Assembly (NCBI RefSeq): GCF_000973725.1 | Contig: NZ_CP009621.1 | Span: 1,183,501 to 1,247,500, forward strand | Length of the DNA: 64,000 nt | Reading direction: 5' to 3' | Source of the DNA: Pontibacter korlensis | Lineage (GTDB): Bacteria > Bacteroidota > Bacteroidia > Cytophagales > Hymenobacteraceae | Shown: positions 40,271 to 49,382 of the stretch, one piece after another | Layout of the letters: each line of letters starts with the position of its first letter | How positions within the stretch are numbered: the first letter of the stretch is position 1 | Notes under the pieces: model-generated | Told to the model about the DNA's origin: nothing | The model's database searches: none | The model's input: only the letters and a program-made list of their open reading frames with translations | Position numbers and translations under genes: made by a program

Positions 40271-42712
40271 ATGCTGAAAAAATTTACGCTTATCTGTTTG
40301 TGTATCCTGTTCACACAGTTCGCATGGGCGCAACACCATAAAAGCTCAGTTATCAAGGGGCGGGTGCTGCAAGAAAATGACCAACCGCTTGCTGCCGCCA
40401 GCATTGTGGTAGAAAATACTCCTTTCGGTACCGTAACCGATGAGAACGGCTACTTTAAGATTATACACATGCCGGAAGGTACTTACCAGGTTAGAGCCAT
40501 GATGATCGGCTTTAACAGCCTTACAACAAAGGTTCAGTTAGATCGTGGCGAGATAGAGGACGTTAATTTCAAGCTTCTGACCAAATCCAACCAGGTATCA
40601 GAGGTAGAGGTGTTCGGGGTAAGAGATAAGCAGCCTGAGAAGCTGGATGCCATTACCCGACTACCTCTTAAGCCAAGCGAGCAGATTCAGAGCATTTCTG
40701 TGATTTCGGAGAAGCTGATTGAGCAACAGGGCGCGCTAACTGTGATTGAAGGTGTGCGCAACGTACCAGGAGTTTATACTTACGCTACTTACGGTGGAGT
40801 AAGAGAAAGTATCTCTTCACGTGGTTTCCGTGGCATTCCTACACTTAAAAATGGTGTGCGCGTAATGACCGACTTCCGTGGCCAGGGCTTCTCTACCGAT
40901 ATGCAGGGTGTGGAAAGCGTGCAGGTACTGAAAGGTGCCAGCTCTATTACCATGGGTGCTTCTACCGACTTAGGTGGCCCGGGCGGTATCGTGAATATCG
41001 TAACCAAAACACCTAAGTTCGAGAACTCAGGCAGCGTATCGCTGCGAGCAGGCAGCTGGGGCTTAATCAGACCAACATTTGATGTGCAGCGCGTGCTGGA
41101 CAAGAGCAATAAAGTAGCCATACGTCTGAACGGCGCTTATGAAAACGGTGGCAAGTTCCGCGACCACATGGAGAACGAGTCGTTCTACATTAACCCGTCG
41201 TTGGAGTGGAGACCAAATGCCCGCAGCACCTTGACGCTGGAAATGGATTACTTTAACGAGGCACAGACCATAGACCCAGGTACTGTAAACCTTTCTGTAG
41301 GCAACAAGGAAAACCAGATCTATGACATGCCATCCAACCGCTTCCTGGGTTTCGAGTCTGACAAGACAGATTTGAAGCACACTACTTACACAGCTCGCTA
41401 CAATTACAACATCACCAACAGTTTATACTTACGTGCTGCTGTTTTCAGCTCCAATTACAACTACGATGCTATCAAGACTAACTTGGCGGCATTGAAGGCT
41501 AATTCATCAACGGGCGTAAACGTAGACCAAGTGAACTGGTACCGCCGCTCTATCGCCCACAACTCTACCCGCGAAGACAACAGCACTGTAGTGCAATTGG
41601 ACCTGGTAGGCCGCAAAATAGAGACAGGCAAGATCAACCATACTTTTCAGGTAGGTGTTGATTACCGCTACATCGATCTATTCCAGCCTACTTATAACTC
41701 CATTGCCATAGACGAAATCAACGTTTTTGACCCGGCTACTATTTCGCATACCTTGCCTGAGAGTTTGCCTGCTTTTGAGCGCACTGGTGGTACACAAGCT
41801 TACGACTACCGCTTCGGGGCCACTTTCCAGGATGTGATTCAGCTTACCAACTGGGCCAGAGTATACGGTGGCGTACGCTACAGCACCAATAAGACAAGAG
41901 ACAATGGTGAAAACAGCGCTACTACGGAATTCTGGAACCCATTGGCTGGTGTCATGTTCACGATCAAAGATGGTTTGAATATCTTTGGTTCTTACACCAA
42001 CAGCACCAACCCTCGCTCTGCCTCCGTGGTAGACGAGAATGGCAACCCACTGGGTGCCGAGCGTATTGATCAGCTGGAGGCTGGCATCAAGTCTGAGTGG
42101 TTGAACGACCGCCTGCGCTTTAACCTAACGCTCTTCAAGATCAACAACAAAGACATGAACCTGCAGGCCTTTACCGTGGATGAAAACGGTGCGGTGCTGC
42201 CAACCGGCTACTACATTAAAGGCGGTAACGATGAGCGCAAAGGTGTAGAAGTAGAGCTTACTGGCCGTGTGCTGGAGAACCTGGAGATCGTTACTGGTTA
42301 TTCTTACATAGATGCACAGTATAAAGACCACACCACTTTTGTACCGGGTTCTGCACCAAACAACACACCAAAGCATACTTTCAACGCCTATGCAAACTAT
42401 ACCCTGAGAAGCGGTCTGCTGCAAGGCCTAAACATTGGTGCCGGTGCTTATTACCTGGGCGAGCGCCCTTACAACGACTGGACAATAGATGGTGTGCAGT
42501 ATCACAACATTGAGCCGAACACTGCGCCTTGGTACAACAAAGCTTATACCATAGTAAATGCACAGGTTGGTTATGAGTTTAAGAAACACTGGGGCATAAG
42601 AGCCTTGTTCAACAACATCTTCGATGAGGTAGGCTACGATGCATACCGCAGCAGCTTCATCGACAGGATACAGCCAAGGAACTTTTCCGGTGTAGTAACT
42701 TATAAATTTTAA
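40271..42712 (+). CDS. TonB-dependent siderophore receptor
   Basis: The ATG at 40271 starts a signal peptide (MLKKFTLICLCILFTQFAWAQ); 813 residues. Next is a carboxypeptidase-regulatory-like domain (SVIKGRVLQENDQPLAAASIVVENT to VQLDRGEIEDVNF), then the plug with SISVISEKLIEQQGALTVIEGVRNVPG and GGIVNIVTKTP, and a 22-strand barrel ending in FSGVVTYKF. The plug signature SSRGFRG and the length fit FhuA/FecA-type siderophore receptors. It brings Fe3+-siderophore or a similar large ligand across the outer membrane with TonB energy. Genes for a PepSY reductase and thioredoxins follow, forming an iron-uptake-like locus. Confidence 0.92.
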   Translation: MLKKFTLICLCILFTQFAWAQHHKSSVIKGRVLQENDQPLAAASIVVENTPFGTVTDENGYFKIIHMPEGTYQVRAMMIGFNSLTTKVQLDRGEIEDVNFKLLTKSNQVSEVEVFGVRDKQPEKLDAITRLPLKPSEQIQSISVISEKLIEQQGALTVIEGVRNVPGVYTYATYGGVRESISSRGFRGIPTLKNGVRVMTDFRGQGFSTDMQGVESVQVLKGASSITMGASTDLGGPGGIVNIVTKTPKFENSGSVSLRAGSWGLIRPTFDVQRVLDKSNKVAIRLNGAYENGGKFRDHMENESFYINPSLEWRPNARSTLTLEMDYFNEAQTIDPGTVNLSVGNKENQIYDMPSNRFLGFESDKTDLKHTTYTARYNYNITNSLYLRAAVFSSNYNYDAIKTNLAALKANSSTGVNVDQVNWYRRSIAHNSTREDNSTVVQLDLVGRKIETGKINHTFQVGVDYRYIDLFQPTYNSIAIDEINVFDPATISHTLPESLPAFERTGGTQAYDYRFGATFQDVIQLTNWARVYGGVRYSTNKTRDNGENSATTEFWNPLAGVMFTIKDGLNIFGSYTNSTNPRSASVVDENGNPLGAERIDQLEAGIKSEWLNDRLRFNLTLFKINNKDMNLQAFTVDENGAVLPTGYYIKGGNDERKGVEVELTGRVLENLEIVTGYSYIDAQYKDHTTFVPGSAPNNTPKHTFNAYANYTLRSGLLQGLNIGAGAYYLGERPYNDWTIDGVQYHNIEPNTAPWYNKAYTIVNAQVGYEFKKHWGIRALFNNIFDEVGYDAYRSSFIDRIQPRNFSGVVTYKF

Positions 42713-42735
42713 TTAGATTTATTCCAAATAATTAA

Positions 42736-42770
42736 AAAGCTGCCGATATTTACATCGGCAGCTTTGCTTT
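42736..42770 (+). terminator. Terminator after the TonB receptor
   Basis: AAAGCTGCCGAT pairs with ATCGGCAGCTTT over 6 bases, followed by GCTTT. It could leave partial read-through to the PepSY gene 38 bases further on. Confidence 0.7.
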
Positions 42771-42807
42771 GCACACCATTCAAAGTCTTTTCCAAACTCC
42801 CTGACAG

Positions 42808-44022
42808 ATGAAAAAATACACCTGGCGAAAGCTCTTCAACGATGTACACCTTTGGCTAGGCATTGCCAGTGGCCTCGTACTGTTTGTGGTTTGCCTTACG
42901 GGCACCATCTATACCTTCAGGGATGAGGTAGAGCAACTAATGGCCCCGGAGAAATACCATGTTGAGGTACCGGCTAACGCGCAGCCTATTGCTCCCGGCA
43001 AATTGATAGCGCAGTTAGAGCAGGAACTGAAGGGAAAGGTAGTGAACCTGAACATACCAGAGGATAAAGCCAGTACCTACACTGTAGGAGTAGCGCCAGC
43101 TCCTTCTACAGAAAAGGGACCTAAAGGCAAAGGTGGCGAGCAAGGTAAGGGAGGCCATGGCGGCGGAAGACCAGCCACCTATTATGTAAATCCTTACACC
43201 GGGCAGGTAGTTGGCACGCCAGAGAGCGCCACCTCAGAATTTTTTGGCACTGTAATGCGCCTGCACCGCTGGCTGCTGATAGAAGGCGATGTGGGTAAGA
43301 TCATTGTGGGTACTTCTACTATCATCTTCACCTTTCTGGTACTGACAGGGCTGGTACTGTGGTTCCCTGTAAAACGCAAGAACTGGAAGCAGGGTCTCAA
43401 GATCAAAACAAATGCTAAGTGGAAACGCGTAAACCATGACCTGCACAATACCCTGGGCTTTTACTCTTCTATCCTGCTGCTGATCATGGCCCTGACCGGC
43501 CTTTGCTGGTCGTTTGAGTGGTACCGCGATGGCTTAAGCAGCGCGATGGGCTCAGAAGTATTCAAAGGCCGCCGCGAAAAGCCAATGACCATTGCTAGCG
43601 CTGCCTCTACAGCTACTCCAGAAGATTACATACAGCAGACCAACCTGCTGCTACCTTACTCTGGCGACCTGCGTTTGTCACTTCCAACTGACGATACCAC
43701 AGCTGTAGTTGTACAGAAGAGCAAGACGGGCTTATTTGCCCTCGCTGCTTCTGACAAGGTACAGCTAAACAAGCATAATGCTGAGCCTCTGCAGGTAGAG
43801 AAGTTCTCTGATAAGCCTCTGAACGAGCAGATTGTGTCACTGATCAAGCCGCTGCACCTAGGCAACGTCTACGGTACTTTTTCTAAGATTTTATACTTTA
43901 TTGCCTGCCTTATAGCCACAAGCTTGCCTGTAACAGGCACTTTGATCTGGATAAACAAGCTCCGCAAAAAGAAGAAGCCAAGCAAAGCCACACGTTACGG
44001 TGCAACTCCGGTTGCTAGCTAA
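42808..44022 (+). CDS. PepSY-associated membrane protein (siderophore-reductase-like)
   Basis: The 404-residue protein has the PepSY_TM layout: a first membrane helix (WLGIASGLVLFVVCLTGTIYTF, about 16-37) followed by a periplasmic PepSY domain, a K/G/H-rich linker (KGPKGKGGEQGKGGHGGGR, 104-122), a second and third helix pair (160-185 and 212-238) and a last helix near 372-392. Histidines at LHRWL (near 152) and DLHNT (near 214) may bind haem. Such proteins reduce Fe3+-siderophore at the inner membrane so that iron can be released. Position right after a siderophore receptor fits. It is followed by a strong terminator. Confidence 0.85.
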   Translation: MKKYTWRKLFNDVHLWLGIASGLVLFVVCLTGTIYTFRDEVEQLMAPEKYHVEVPANAQPIAPGKLIAQLEQELKGKVVNLNIPEDKASTYTVGVAPAPSTEKGPKGKGGEQGKGGHGGGRPATYYVNPYTGQVVGTPESATSEFFGTVMRLHRWLLIEGDVGKIIVGTSTIIFTFLVLTGLVLWFPVKRKNWKQGLKIKTNAKWKRVNHDLHNTLGFYSSILLLIMALTGLCWSFEWYRDGLSSAMGSEVFKGRREKPMTIASAASTATPEDYIQQTNLLLPYSGDLRLSLPTDDTTAVVVQKSKTGLFALAASDKVQLNKHNAEPLQVEKFSDKPLNEQIVSLIKPLHLGNVYGTFSKILYFIACLIATSLPVTGTLIWINKLRKKKKPSKATRYGATPVAS

Positions 44023-44037
44023 GCAGGCACAGAAAGC

Positions 44038-44076
44038 AAAAACAGCCACGGTTATATTTTAGCCGTGGCTGTTTTT
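44038..44076. terminator. Terminator after the PepSY gene
   Basis: AAAAACAGCCACGG pairs perfectly with CCGTGGCTGTTTTT over 11 bases. The second arm supplies the T-tract. Confidence 0.85.
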
Positions 44077-44182
44077 GTTTATAACAGTGCAAATCGAGTT
44101 ACGCCTCGCTTTTATAATCCGCTGCAAATATTAATTTTATAGGAATAAACACGTATAAACCTGGTACACACGTTACCCAAGT

Positions 44183-44680
44183 ATGATGACACACAAACTG
44201 AACCTGCTTCTGGCATCACTGGTCCTGCTGTTGCTCACCACAACCGCTGCCTCAGCACAAAAGGTGGAGGTCATAAAGTTTGCAGACCTGAAGGAGCTGC
44301 GAAACCAACCTCACGATACTTTATATGTAGTAAACTTCTGGGCCACCTGGTGCAGACCCTGCATAAAGGAGCTGCCATACTTCGAAGCTGCCAATCAGAA
44401 GTATAAAGGCCAGCCTGTAAAGGTAGTGCTGGTAAGTATGGACGCTGTGGAGGATTTAGATAGTCGTGTAAAAACCTTTGTGCAGAAACGCGGACTACAG
44501 TCGGAGCTACTATTGCTGGATGAGGTAGACGGCAACTCCTGGATAGATAAGCTGGAGCCCAAATGGTCTGGCGCTATACCTGCCACTATGGTGTTTAACA
44601 ACAAGCGCGGGCACTATGAGTTTCGTGAAGCTGAGATGACGGAAGAAGAGCTAACGACTATAATTGAGAAGTATAAGTAG
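44183..44680 (+). CDS. TlpA-like thioredoxin-fold protein
   Basis: The 165-residue protein has a signal peptide (cut near ASAQ, residue 26) and a thioredoxin fold with active site WCRPC (C57 and C60) and the cis-proline GAIPATMVF near 132. TlpA-like proteins reduce disulfides in the periplasm, for example for cytochrome c maturation or for stress defence. The next gene, another thioredoxin-fold protein, follows after 52 bases in the same direction, so both probably form one redox operon downstream of the iron locus. Partner proteins are not evident. Confidence 0.9.
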   Translation: MMTHKLNLLLASLVLLLLTTTAASAQKVEVIKFADLKELRNQPHDTLYVVNFWATWCRPCIKELPYFEAANQKYKGQPVKVVLVSMDAVEDLDSRVKTFVQKRGLQSELLLLDEVDGNSWIDKLEPKWSGAIPATMVFNNKRGHYEFREAEMTEEELTTIIEKYK

Positions 44681-44732
44681 GCTACACGCCCAGTACGAAA
44701 AGCAATTCATCATCAACTATAAAGTAAGACCT

Positions 44733-45365
44733 ATGAAAAAAATGAACCTGCCTTATGTTTATGCGGCTTGCCTGGTGCTGGTGAGCCTGTTGCTTTCGGC
44801 TGTTCCAGCTTCAGAGCACGGCTACAAAGTGGGTGACACAGCTCGCGACTTCCGGCTGAAAAACGTGGACGGCAAGATGGTATCCCTGGCGGATTACAAA
44901 GATGCCAAAGGCTTTATTGTCACCTTTACCTGTAACTCCTGCCCTTACTCCGTAGCCTACGAAGACCGCCTGATCGAGCTGCACAATAAGTTTGCCTCCA
45001 AAGGTTACCCTCTCATCGCCATCAACCCTAACGATGCTCAAGTATCGCCGCGAGATTCTTACGACAAGATGCAGGTGCGTGCCAAGGAGAAAAACTTTCC
45101 TTTCCCTTACCTGCACGACGAAACTCAAGAGATTACCCGAGCTTACGGCGCTACCCGCACCCCCCATTTATACATTGTGCAGAAGCAGCAGGATGGCAGC
45201 TTAAAAGTAGCCTATATCGGTACTGTAGATGACAATTATAAAGATGCCAGCCAGGCACAGAAAAAGTATGCAGAAGAAGCTTTAAATGAACTGGTGGCCG
45301 GTAAACAAATAAGCCAACCGAATACGAAGGCCATTGGCTGCACTATTAAATGGAAGGAAGCATAG
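44733..45365 (+). CDS. Thioredoxin-like AhpC/TSA-family protein with CNSCP motif
   Basis: The ATG at 44733 (MKKMNLPYVY) gives 210 residues with a signal anchor (about residues 7-24) and an AhpC/TSA-type thioredoxin fold. The active site CNSCP (C67 and C70) and the cis-proline TRTPHLYIV near 150 are clear. The longer alternative frame start (69 bases upstream) overlaps the end of the previous gene and is less likely. Such proteins are periplasmic peroxidases or disulfide exchangers. It is the last gene before a hairpin, paired with the TlpA-like gene. Confidence 0.87.
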   Translation: MKKMNLPYVYAACLVLVSLLLSAVPASEHGYKVGDTARDFRLKNVDGKMVSLADYKDAKGFIVTFTCNSCPYSVAYEDRLIELHNKFASKGYPLIAINPNDAQVSPRDSYDKMQVRAKEKNFPFPYLHDETQEITRAYGATRTPHLYIVQKQQDGSLKVAYIGTVDDNYKDASQAQKKYAEEALNELVAGKQISQPNTKAIGCTIKWKEA

Positions 45366-45394
45366 ACTGCTAGCGCAGAGTACACACATAACCT

Positions 45395-45430
45395 AACGCA
45401 CCTGTCAATTATTGGCAGGTGCGTTTTTTA
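45395..45430 (+). terminator. Terminator after the thioredoxin pair
   Basis: AACGCACCTGTC pairs with GGCAGGTGCGTT (one G-T pair), then TTTTTATT. The few loop-side bases of the repeat cannot pair sterically. Confidence 0.8.
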
Positions 45431-45828
45431 TTCGGTAATTCTAAAAATGCTATACTTAAACAGTCTAGGCTACCGCATTTAAAATTGAATTGTTATATTG
45501 AAGAAGCACTATACTAACTCCATACTTGTGACTATAGCGGAATAATCTTCTACTTAGTTTTTAAAGTAAAGGAAAGCTCTCACGGCGAAACTAATCAAAG
45601 CTTTCTGTATACTCTTTTGAATTGTCTGAAGGCGGTTTGGCTATAGTGCGCTTATGTTGACAACTTTAAAACGACCGACAAAGAGGCTTTGAGAAAAGTA
45701 TAAAAGTTGCCAAGTCAGCAACAGCCGAACCTAGTGCACCTTGTTGCCCAGCAGATTGGCGGCAGTCCTGAATTATGAGTTCGTGTAGCAACCTCTAACT
45801 ACCGGCTCAAATATAACGCTTTAATAAA
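45431..45828. other. Long leader before the esterase gene, no gene seen
   Basis: About 400 bases of mixed composition hold no convincing reading frame, RNA fold or repeat. One copy of AAGTATA and a weak GTTGCC-N-GCAAC inverted pair are present. The upstream position suggests promoter DNA for the esterase gene, perhaps with a decayed element. Confidence 0.35.
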
Positions 45829-47130
45829 ATGAAAAAGGTTTTACTATTCTTACTCTGTTTAGTGGTTGCCTGCGCCACCTATGCGCAGAACTACCCACAC
45901 CAAAGTGATGTGTTATGGGTAACTACCCCTAGCAACACCAATTGGCTGTACAGACTGAATGAAGAAGCAAAAGTTACCGTCTCGCTCTATGAGTATGGCA
46001 TTTTGCAAGACAACATTAAGATAAGCTACAGTATCGGGCCAGAGTTGATGCCAAGTGATAAGACCGGAACAGCTACCATAAAGAATGGCAAAGCGTTGAT
46101 TTCTATGGGCACAATGTCCAAACCCGGTTTTAGAGACTGCCAATTAAAAGTTCAGCTCAACGGACAGGAGTATAATCACCACATAAAAGTTGGGTTTGAA
46201 CCAGAAAAGCTGACTCCTTACACGCAGTTCCCGAATGACTTTGTCAGTTTTTGGGAGCAAGCCAAAAAAGCGGCCTCCCAATGCCCAATGGAAGTAACCA
46301 AAGTCTTTGTCCCTGAATATTCGAGCGACAAAGTAGACTGCTACCTTATTAAGTTACAGGCATTCCAGAAGGGTAATTTTGTGTACGGCTACCTCACTAT
46401 CCCCAAAAAGGAAGGAAAGTTTCCTGTAGTGTTTTCGCCTCCTGGCGCAGGCATCAAACCAATGAACCCATCAAAGGATATCTTTTATGCGGAGAACGGG
46501 GTCATCCGCTTCGACATGGAAATACATGGCATACGGCCAGACCTGGATGCAGCAACCTATGCAGAGGTAAGCCGGGCTTTTGGCAGAGGGAATAACAGCT
46601 ATTTAGTCAACGGACTAGAAAACAGGGACTCATACTATATGAAGAAAGTATACTTATCCTGTGTGCGTGCCCTGGATTATTTAACCACCCTGCCGGAATG
46701 GGACGGGAAAAACCTGATAGCCCAGGGAGGTAGCCAGGGAGGAGCCTTGGCCATCGTAACAGCAGGACTTGACGAAAGAATTACTGCCTGCGCAGCTAAC
46801 CATCCTGCACTAAGCGATATGGCCGGGTATAAAGCCAATCGTACTGGAGGTTACCCTCACCTTTTTACCAATTATGACGGGATGGATACCCCCGAAAAGC
46901 TCAAGACTTTAGAATACTATGATGTGGTAAATTTCGCGAAACTGATAAAGGTGCCTGTATTTATGACTTGGGGTTATAATGATGATGTCTGTCCTCCTAC
47001 TACCAGCTACATCGTTTACAATACCCTGAAAAGTAAAAAAGAGGCGCTGATCACACCTGTAAACGAGCATTGGATCTCACTAACAACTCGTCATCGTATT
47101 CTAGATTGGATAAAGGGGAACCTTCGGTAG
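45829..47130 (+). CDS. CE7-type acetylxylan esterase / deacetylase
   Basis: The 433-residue protein has a signal peptide (MKKVLLFLLCLVVACATYAQ), an Ig-like N-terminal domain (about 25-125) and an alpha/beta-hydrolase domain with nucleophile S302 in GGSQGG, an aspartate in WGYNDDVCPP near 388 and a catalytic histidine in VNEHW near 416. CE7 enzymes deacetylate xylan or cephalosporin C; an exported version with an Ig domain fits polysaccharide deacetylation on the cell surface or in the periplasm. No polysaccharide-utilisation locus is adjacent, so the target sugar is uncertain. The gene has an unusually long leader. Confidence 0.85.
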   Translation: MKKVLLFLLCLVVACATYAQNYPHQSDVLWVTTPSNTNWLYRLNEEAKVTVSLYEYGILQDNIKISYSIGPELMPSDKTGTATIKNGKALISMGTMSKPGFRDCQLKVQLNGQEYNHHIKVGFEPEKLTPYTQFPNDFVSFWEQAKKAASQCPMEVTKVFVPEYSSDKVDCYLIKLQAFQKGNFVYGYLTIPKKEGKFPVVFSPPGAGIKPMNPSKDIFYAENGVIRFDMEIHGIRPDLDAATYAEVSRAFGRGNNSYLVNGLENRDSYYMKKVYLSCVRALDYLTTLPEWDGKNLIAQGGSQGGALAIVTAGLDERITACAANHPALSDMAGYKANRTGGYPHLFTNYDGMDTPEKLKTLEYYDVVNFAKLIKVPVFMTWGYNDDVCPPTTSYIVYNTLKSKKEALITPVNEHWISLTTRHRILDWIKGNLR

Positions 47131-47228
47131 AGCCAACAGAAAGTACAGCCTTGGTATAGGTGCCTGTAAAAGGTCACTACTTAGAAGAAGTGTTTTGGAT
47201 AAAAGACTGCGTGAGCATAAGCCTAATC

Positions 47229-47678
47229 ATGACAAAAATAATTCTCCTACTATCGTTTATTGCATTGTCTTACAACTCCTACGCCTGTAAGTGTAACACT
47301 TATGCTTCTATTGAGACATTCATGGAGGAAAGGTACAGTGCCTCTGACTTTGTTGTTTCTGCCAAAGTAGAATTTGTTAAGGATAGTTTAACAAAAGGCA
47401 ATTACATAATGTCTGCTGACCCAACCTACTGGCGGCAAGGTGGCTACAATGCTGTCTTGAAGGTTGGCAAAGTCTACAAGGGAGATATCGACACTGACAC
47501 CATTGAGATAATACCAAACTGGTCTAACTGCAGCCAATACTTCAAAACAGGCCACACTTACATCGTCTTTGTATATGTGAATAAGAAAGGAGAGTTCACA
47601 ACAAATGTGTGCTCAGGAAGCTTTTCAACAATACAAGTCGACAAGTGTAAAGCATTCCAAAAGATTAGGAAAGAGTAA
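47229..47678 (+). CDS. Exported TIMP/netrin-like (NTR-fold) cysteine protein
   Basis: With the ATG at 47229 (MTKIILLLSFIALSYNSYA) the 149-residue precursor has a signal peptide, then CKCN at the mature N-terminus, with about five further cysteines (WSNCSQY, TNVCSGSF, DKCKAF). The pattern, a CxC start followed by FVVSAKVEFVKD, YNAVLKVGKVYKGD, IEIIPNWSNC and GHTYIVFVYV strands, fits the TIMP/netrin NTR fold seen in a few bacterial exported proteins. The cleavage site has a borderline lipobox. It lies 98 bases after the esterase gene and may share its transcript. Function is unknown; protease inhibition is only a fold-based possibility. Confidence 0.75.
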   Translation: MTKIILLLSFIALSYNSYACKCNTYASIETFMEERYSASDFVVSAKVEFVKDSLTKGNYIMSADPTYWRQGGYNAVLKVGKVYKGDIDTDTIEIIPNWSNCSQYFKTGHTYIVFVYVNKKGEFTTNVCSGSFSTIQVDKCKAFQKIRKE

Positions 47679-47718
47679 AGTTGGTGCTAACTACCGTAAA
47701 GCATGACGCGTTTCTGCC

Positions 47719-48096
47719 CTACTCCGTCTTCTTTGTATCAGCGGGCAAAGGCACATCTGTAGGCGTTATAGCGCTGGCAGCCTTATGTGTTGGGCTCATG
47801 TGCTTGCAGTGCTTCATACCGGCCACACGTGCCTCTACCTCATACTTGTTGTTATAATATCCCACCCGCCACGATTCTTTCAGGTACAGCCACAAAAACC
47901 GGAAGAAGCCATGCTCCTGAAACTGCCGGATATGACAAAGCTCGTGCGCTAGCCAACCTTCATCTTTCAAAAAATCTTTCCGACTAACGCCGCTCAGATG
48001 TATGGTTTTGCCCAACACCATCGCCACATTGCTACTTTTTAGTACCATGCGGGCAATTCTGGCAAACGGAGAGCGTTCTACAACTTTAAAATCCAT
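47719..48096 (-). CDS. Small HExxH protein (DUF4157-like)
   Basis: The 125-residue protein has the zinc-binding motif HELCH near residue 51 with a downstream glutamate-rich EVEAR about 34 residues later that could be the third ligand, matching the DUF4157 group of putative metallopeptidases. There is no signal peptide. DUF4157 domains also occur in contractile-injection-system proteins, but here the protein is short and single-domain. It is monocistronic and convergent with the NTR-fold gene. Proteolysis cannot be assumed, because many family members have lost activity. Confidence 0.8.
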   Translation of the reverse strand: MDFKVVERSPFARIARMVLKSSNVAMVLGKTIHLSGVSRKDFLKDEGWLAHELCHIRQFQEHGFFRFLWLYLKESWRVGYYNNKYEVEARVAGMKHCKHMSPTHKAASAITPTDVPLPADTKKTE

Positions 48097-48348
48097 AGAT
48101 CAACTTAACAATTAGCCATCTAAGCCAGCCAGCAAGGTAAATGGTCTACTTTACCTGCAGAAGCATTACAGAAGCAGGCGAATAGCGTAACCTAGTAGTT
48201 TGGCGCTTAGGCAGATATAGCTTACTTTTGCACCGGCTGGGATTAAAGCTCTTCAAAAAGAAAGCTTTTAGTTAGCAAAAGCTGTACTTCCCGGCACTGA
48301 AGGTGACAACTGTTTGGCCGCTTCGGCGGCTCGAAACATGCTAAACCC

Positions 48349-48963
48349 ATGAAAAAAGCAACCATATTAAGCGCCTTGGCTATACTGTCGTTGGTGCTTT
48401 CGCACTTCTACGAAGTGGCTCCTGCCACACCGGTGCAAGCTAGTCTACAGCCTACTGTTACTCCCTACGCAATAAACTCGCCTGAGGACATGCTACGTGC
48501 CATAGAGCTGCGTGAGCCTTTGGTAGACGAAGAGGCTAATGAGCCTTATGAAGAGTATTACGTAAAAAACCTGGGCCTGAGGTTCAGAAACCCTGCTTAC
48601 CGCTCCTTGGTAGAGACAGCCTCCAAATGGATTGGTACCCCATACCGCTACGGCAGCAGCAGCAAACGCGGCACCGACTGCTCTGGCTTTGTTACCAGCA
48701 TCTACCGCGAAGTATACGGTATTAATCTAAGCCGCAGTTCCCGCTCCATGTTTCAGGATGTGGTGCGAGTGCAGAAAGACAGCATACGCACCGGCGATCT
48801 TGTTTTCTTCCGTCGCAGCGTTAAAGAGCCCATCTTTCATGTAGGTATTTACCTGAAGAATAACAAGTTTATACATTCGGCCACAAGTGGCGGCGTAATG
48901 GTTAGTTCACTGTCAGATCCATACTACCGCAACTATTATTACGCTGCCGGTCGTGTTAATTAA
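48349..48963 (+). CDS. NlpC/P60 cell-wall peptidase
   Basis: The 204-residue precursor has a signal peptide (MKKATILSALAILSLVLS) and a C-terminal NlpC/P60 domain with catalytic C111 in TDCSGF, H164 in FHVGIYL and H176 in FIHSATS. These enzymes cut peptide stems of peptidoglycan in the periplasm. No SH3 or LysM domain is attached, which is common in Cytophagales copies. It stands alone, with a weak hairpin after the stop. Confidence 0.92.
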   Translation: MKKATILSALAILSLVLSHFYEVAPATPVQASLQPTVTPYAINSPEDMLRAIELREPLVDEEANEPYEEYYVKNLGLRFRNPAYRSLVETASKWIGTPYRYGSSSKRGTDCSGFVTSIYREVYGINLSRSSRSMFQDVVRVQKDSIRTGDLVFFRRSVKEPIFHVGIYLKNNKFIHSATSGGVMVSSLSDPYYRNYYYAAGRVN

Positions 48964-48966
48964 AAT

Positions 48967-48990
48967 AGAGCTTTAAAAGCTCTGCTTCTT
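48967..48990 (+). terminator. Weak terminator after the NlpC/P60 gene
   Basis: AGAGCTTT pairs with AAAGCTCT around one base, so only the outer pairs can form. It is followed by GCTTCTTTT. Confidence 0.4.
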
Positions 48991-49382
48991 TTAAGCGCGC
49001 CATTGAGCTTGCTGGAAGACGGCTTCCGCTGCCTTCACTTTCTTCAGTCTATACTCCTATTAAATATTAGATAAGAGGGGCACTTGCGTGTGCTATGCAG
49101 CACAAGCCACTCCAACACCAAATACCCCTTATCCTCATCCCCACTTTCAGTCTCATCTAGGCTGCACAATTTTCACCGAAAGCGAACCTATACAGGAATA
49201 ACTGCGCTAAGAAAGGTATGGTAATCCCGCTACTAATACCTATGCATTTGTTAACTTAAAGCAGAACAATTTTATAGTGAGCAAGTATAGGAAGGTTACC
49301 GTTTGTTTAAGCAAATTGCACCTGATTTGGCATAACAGCTGGCTTGTCCATTCCAAACAGAACAAGATTAAGTACGTACAAA
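48991..49382. other. Intergenic region, no gene seen
   Basis: About 390 bases between the NlpC/P60 and YkvA genes contain no supported frame or RNA. AAGTATA occurs once near 49283. The last 60 bases are A+T-rich and probably carry the YkvA promoter. Confidence 0.35.

Noticed and set aside
45431-45828. Riboswitch in the long leader of the CE7 esterase gene
   Set aside because: No recognisable conserved fold or sequence of a known class; the region was left as undefined.
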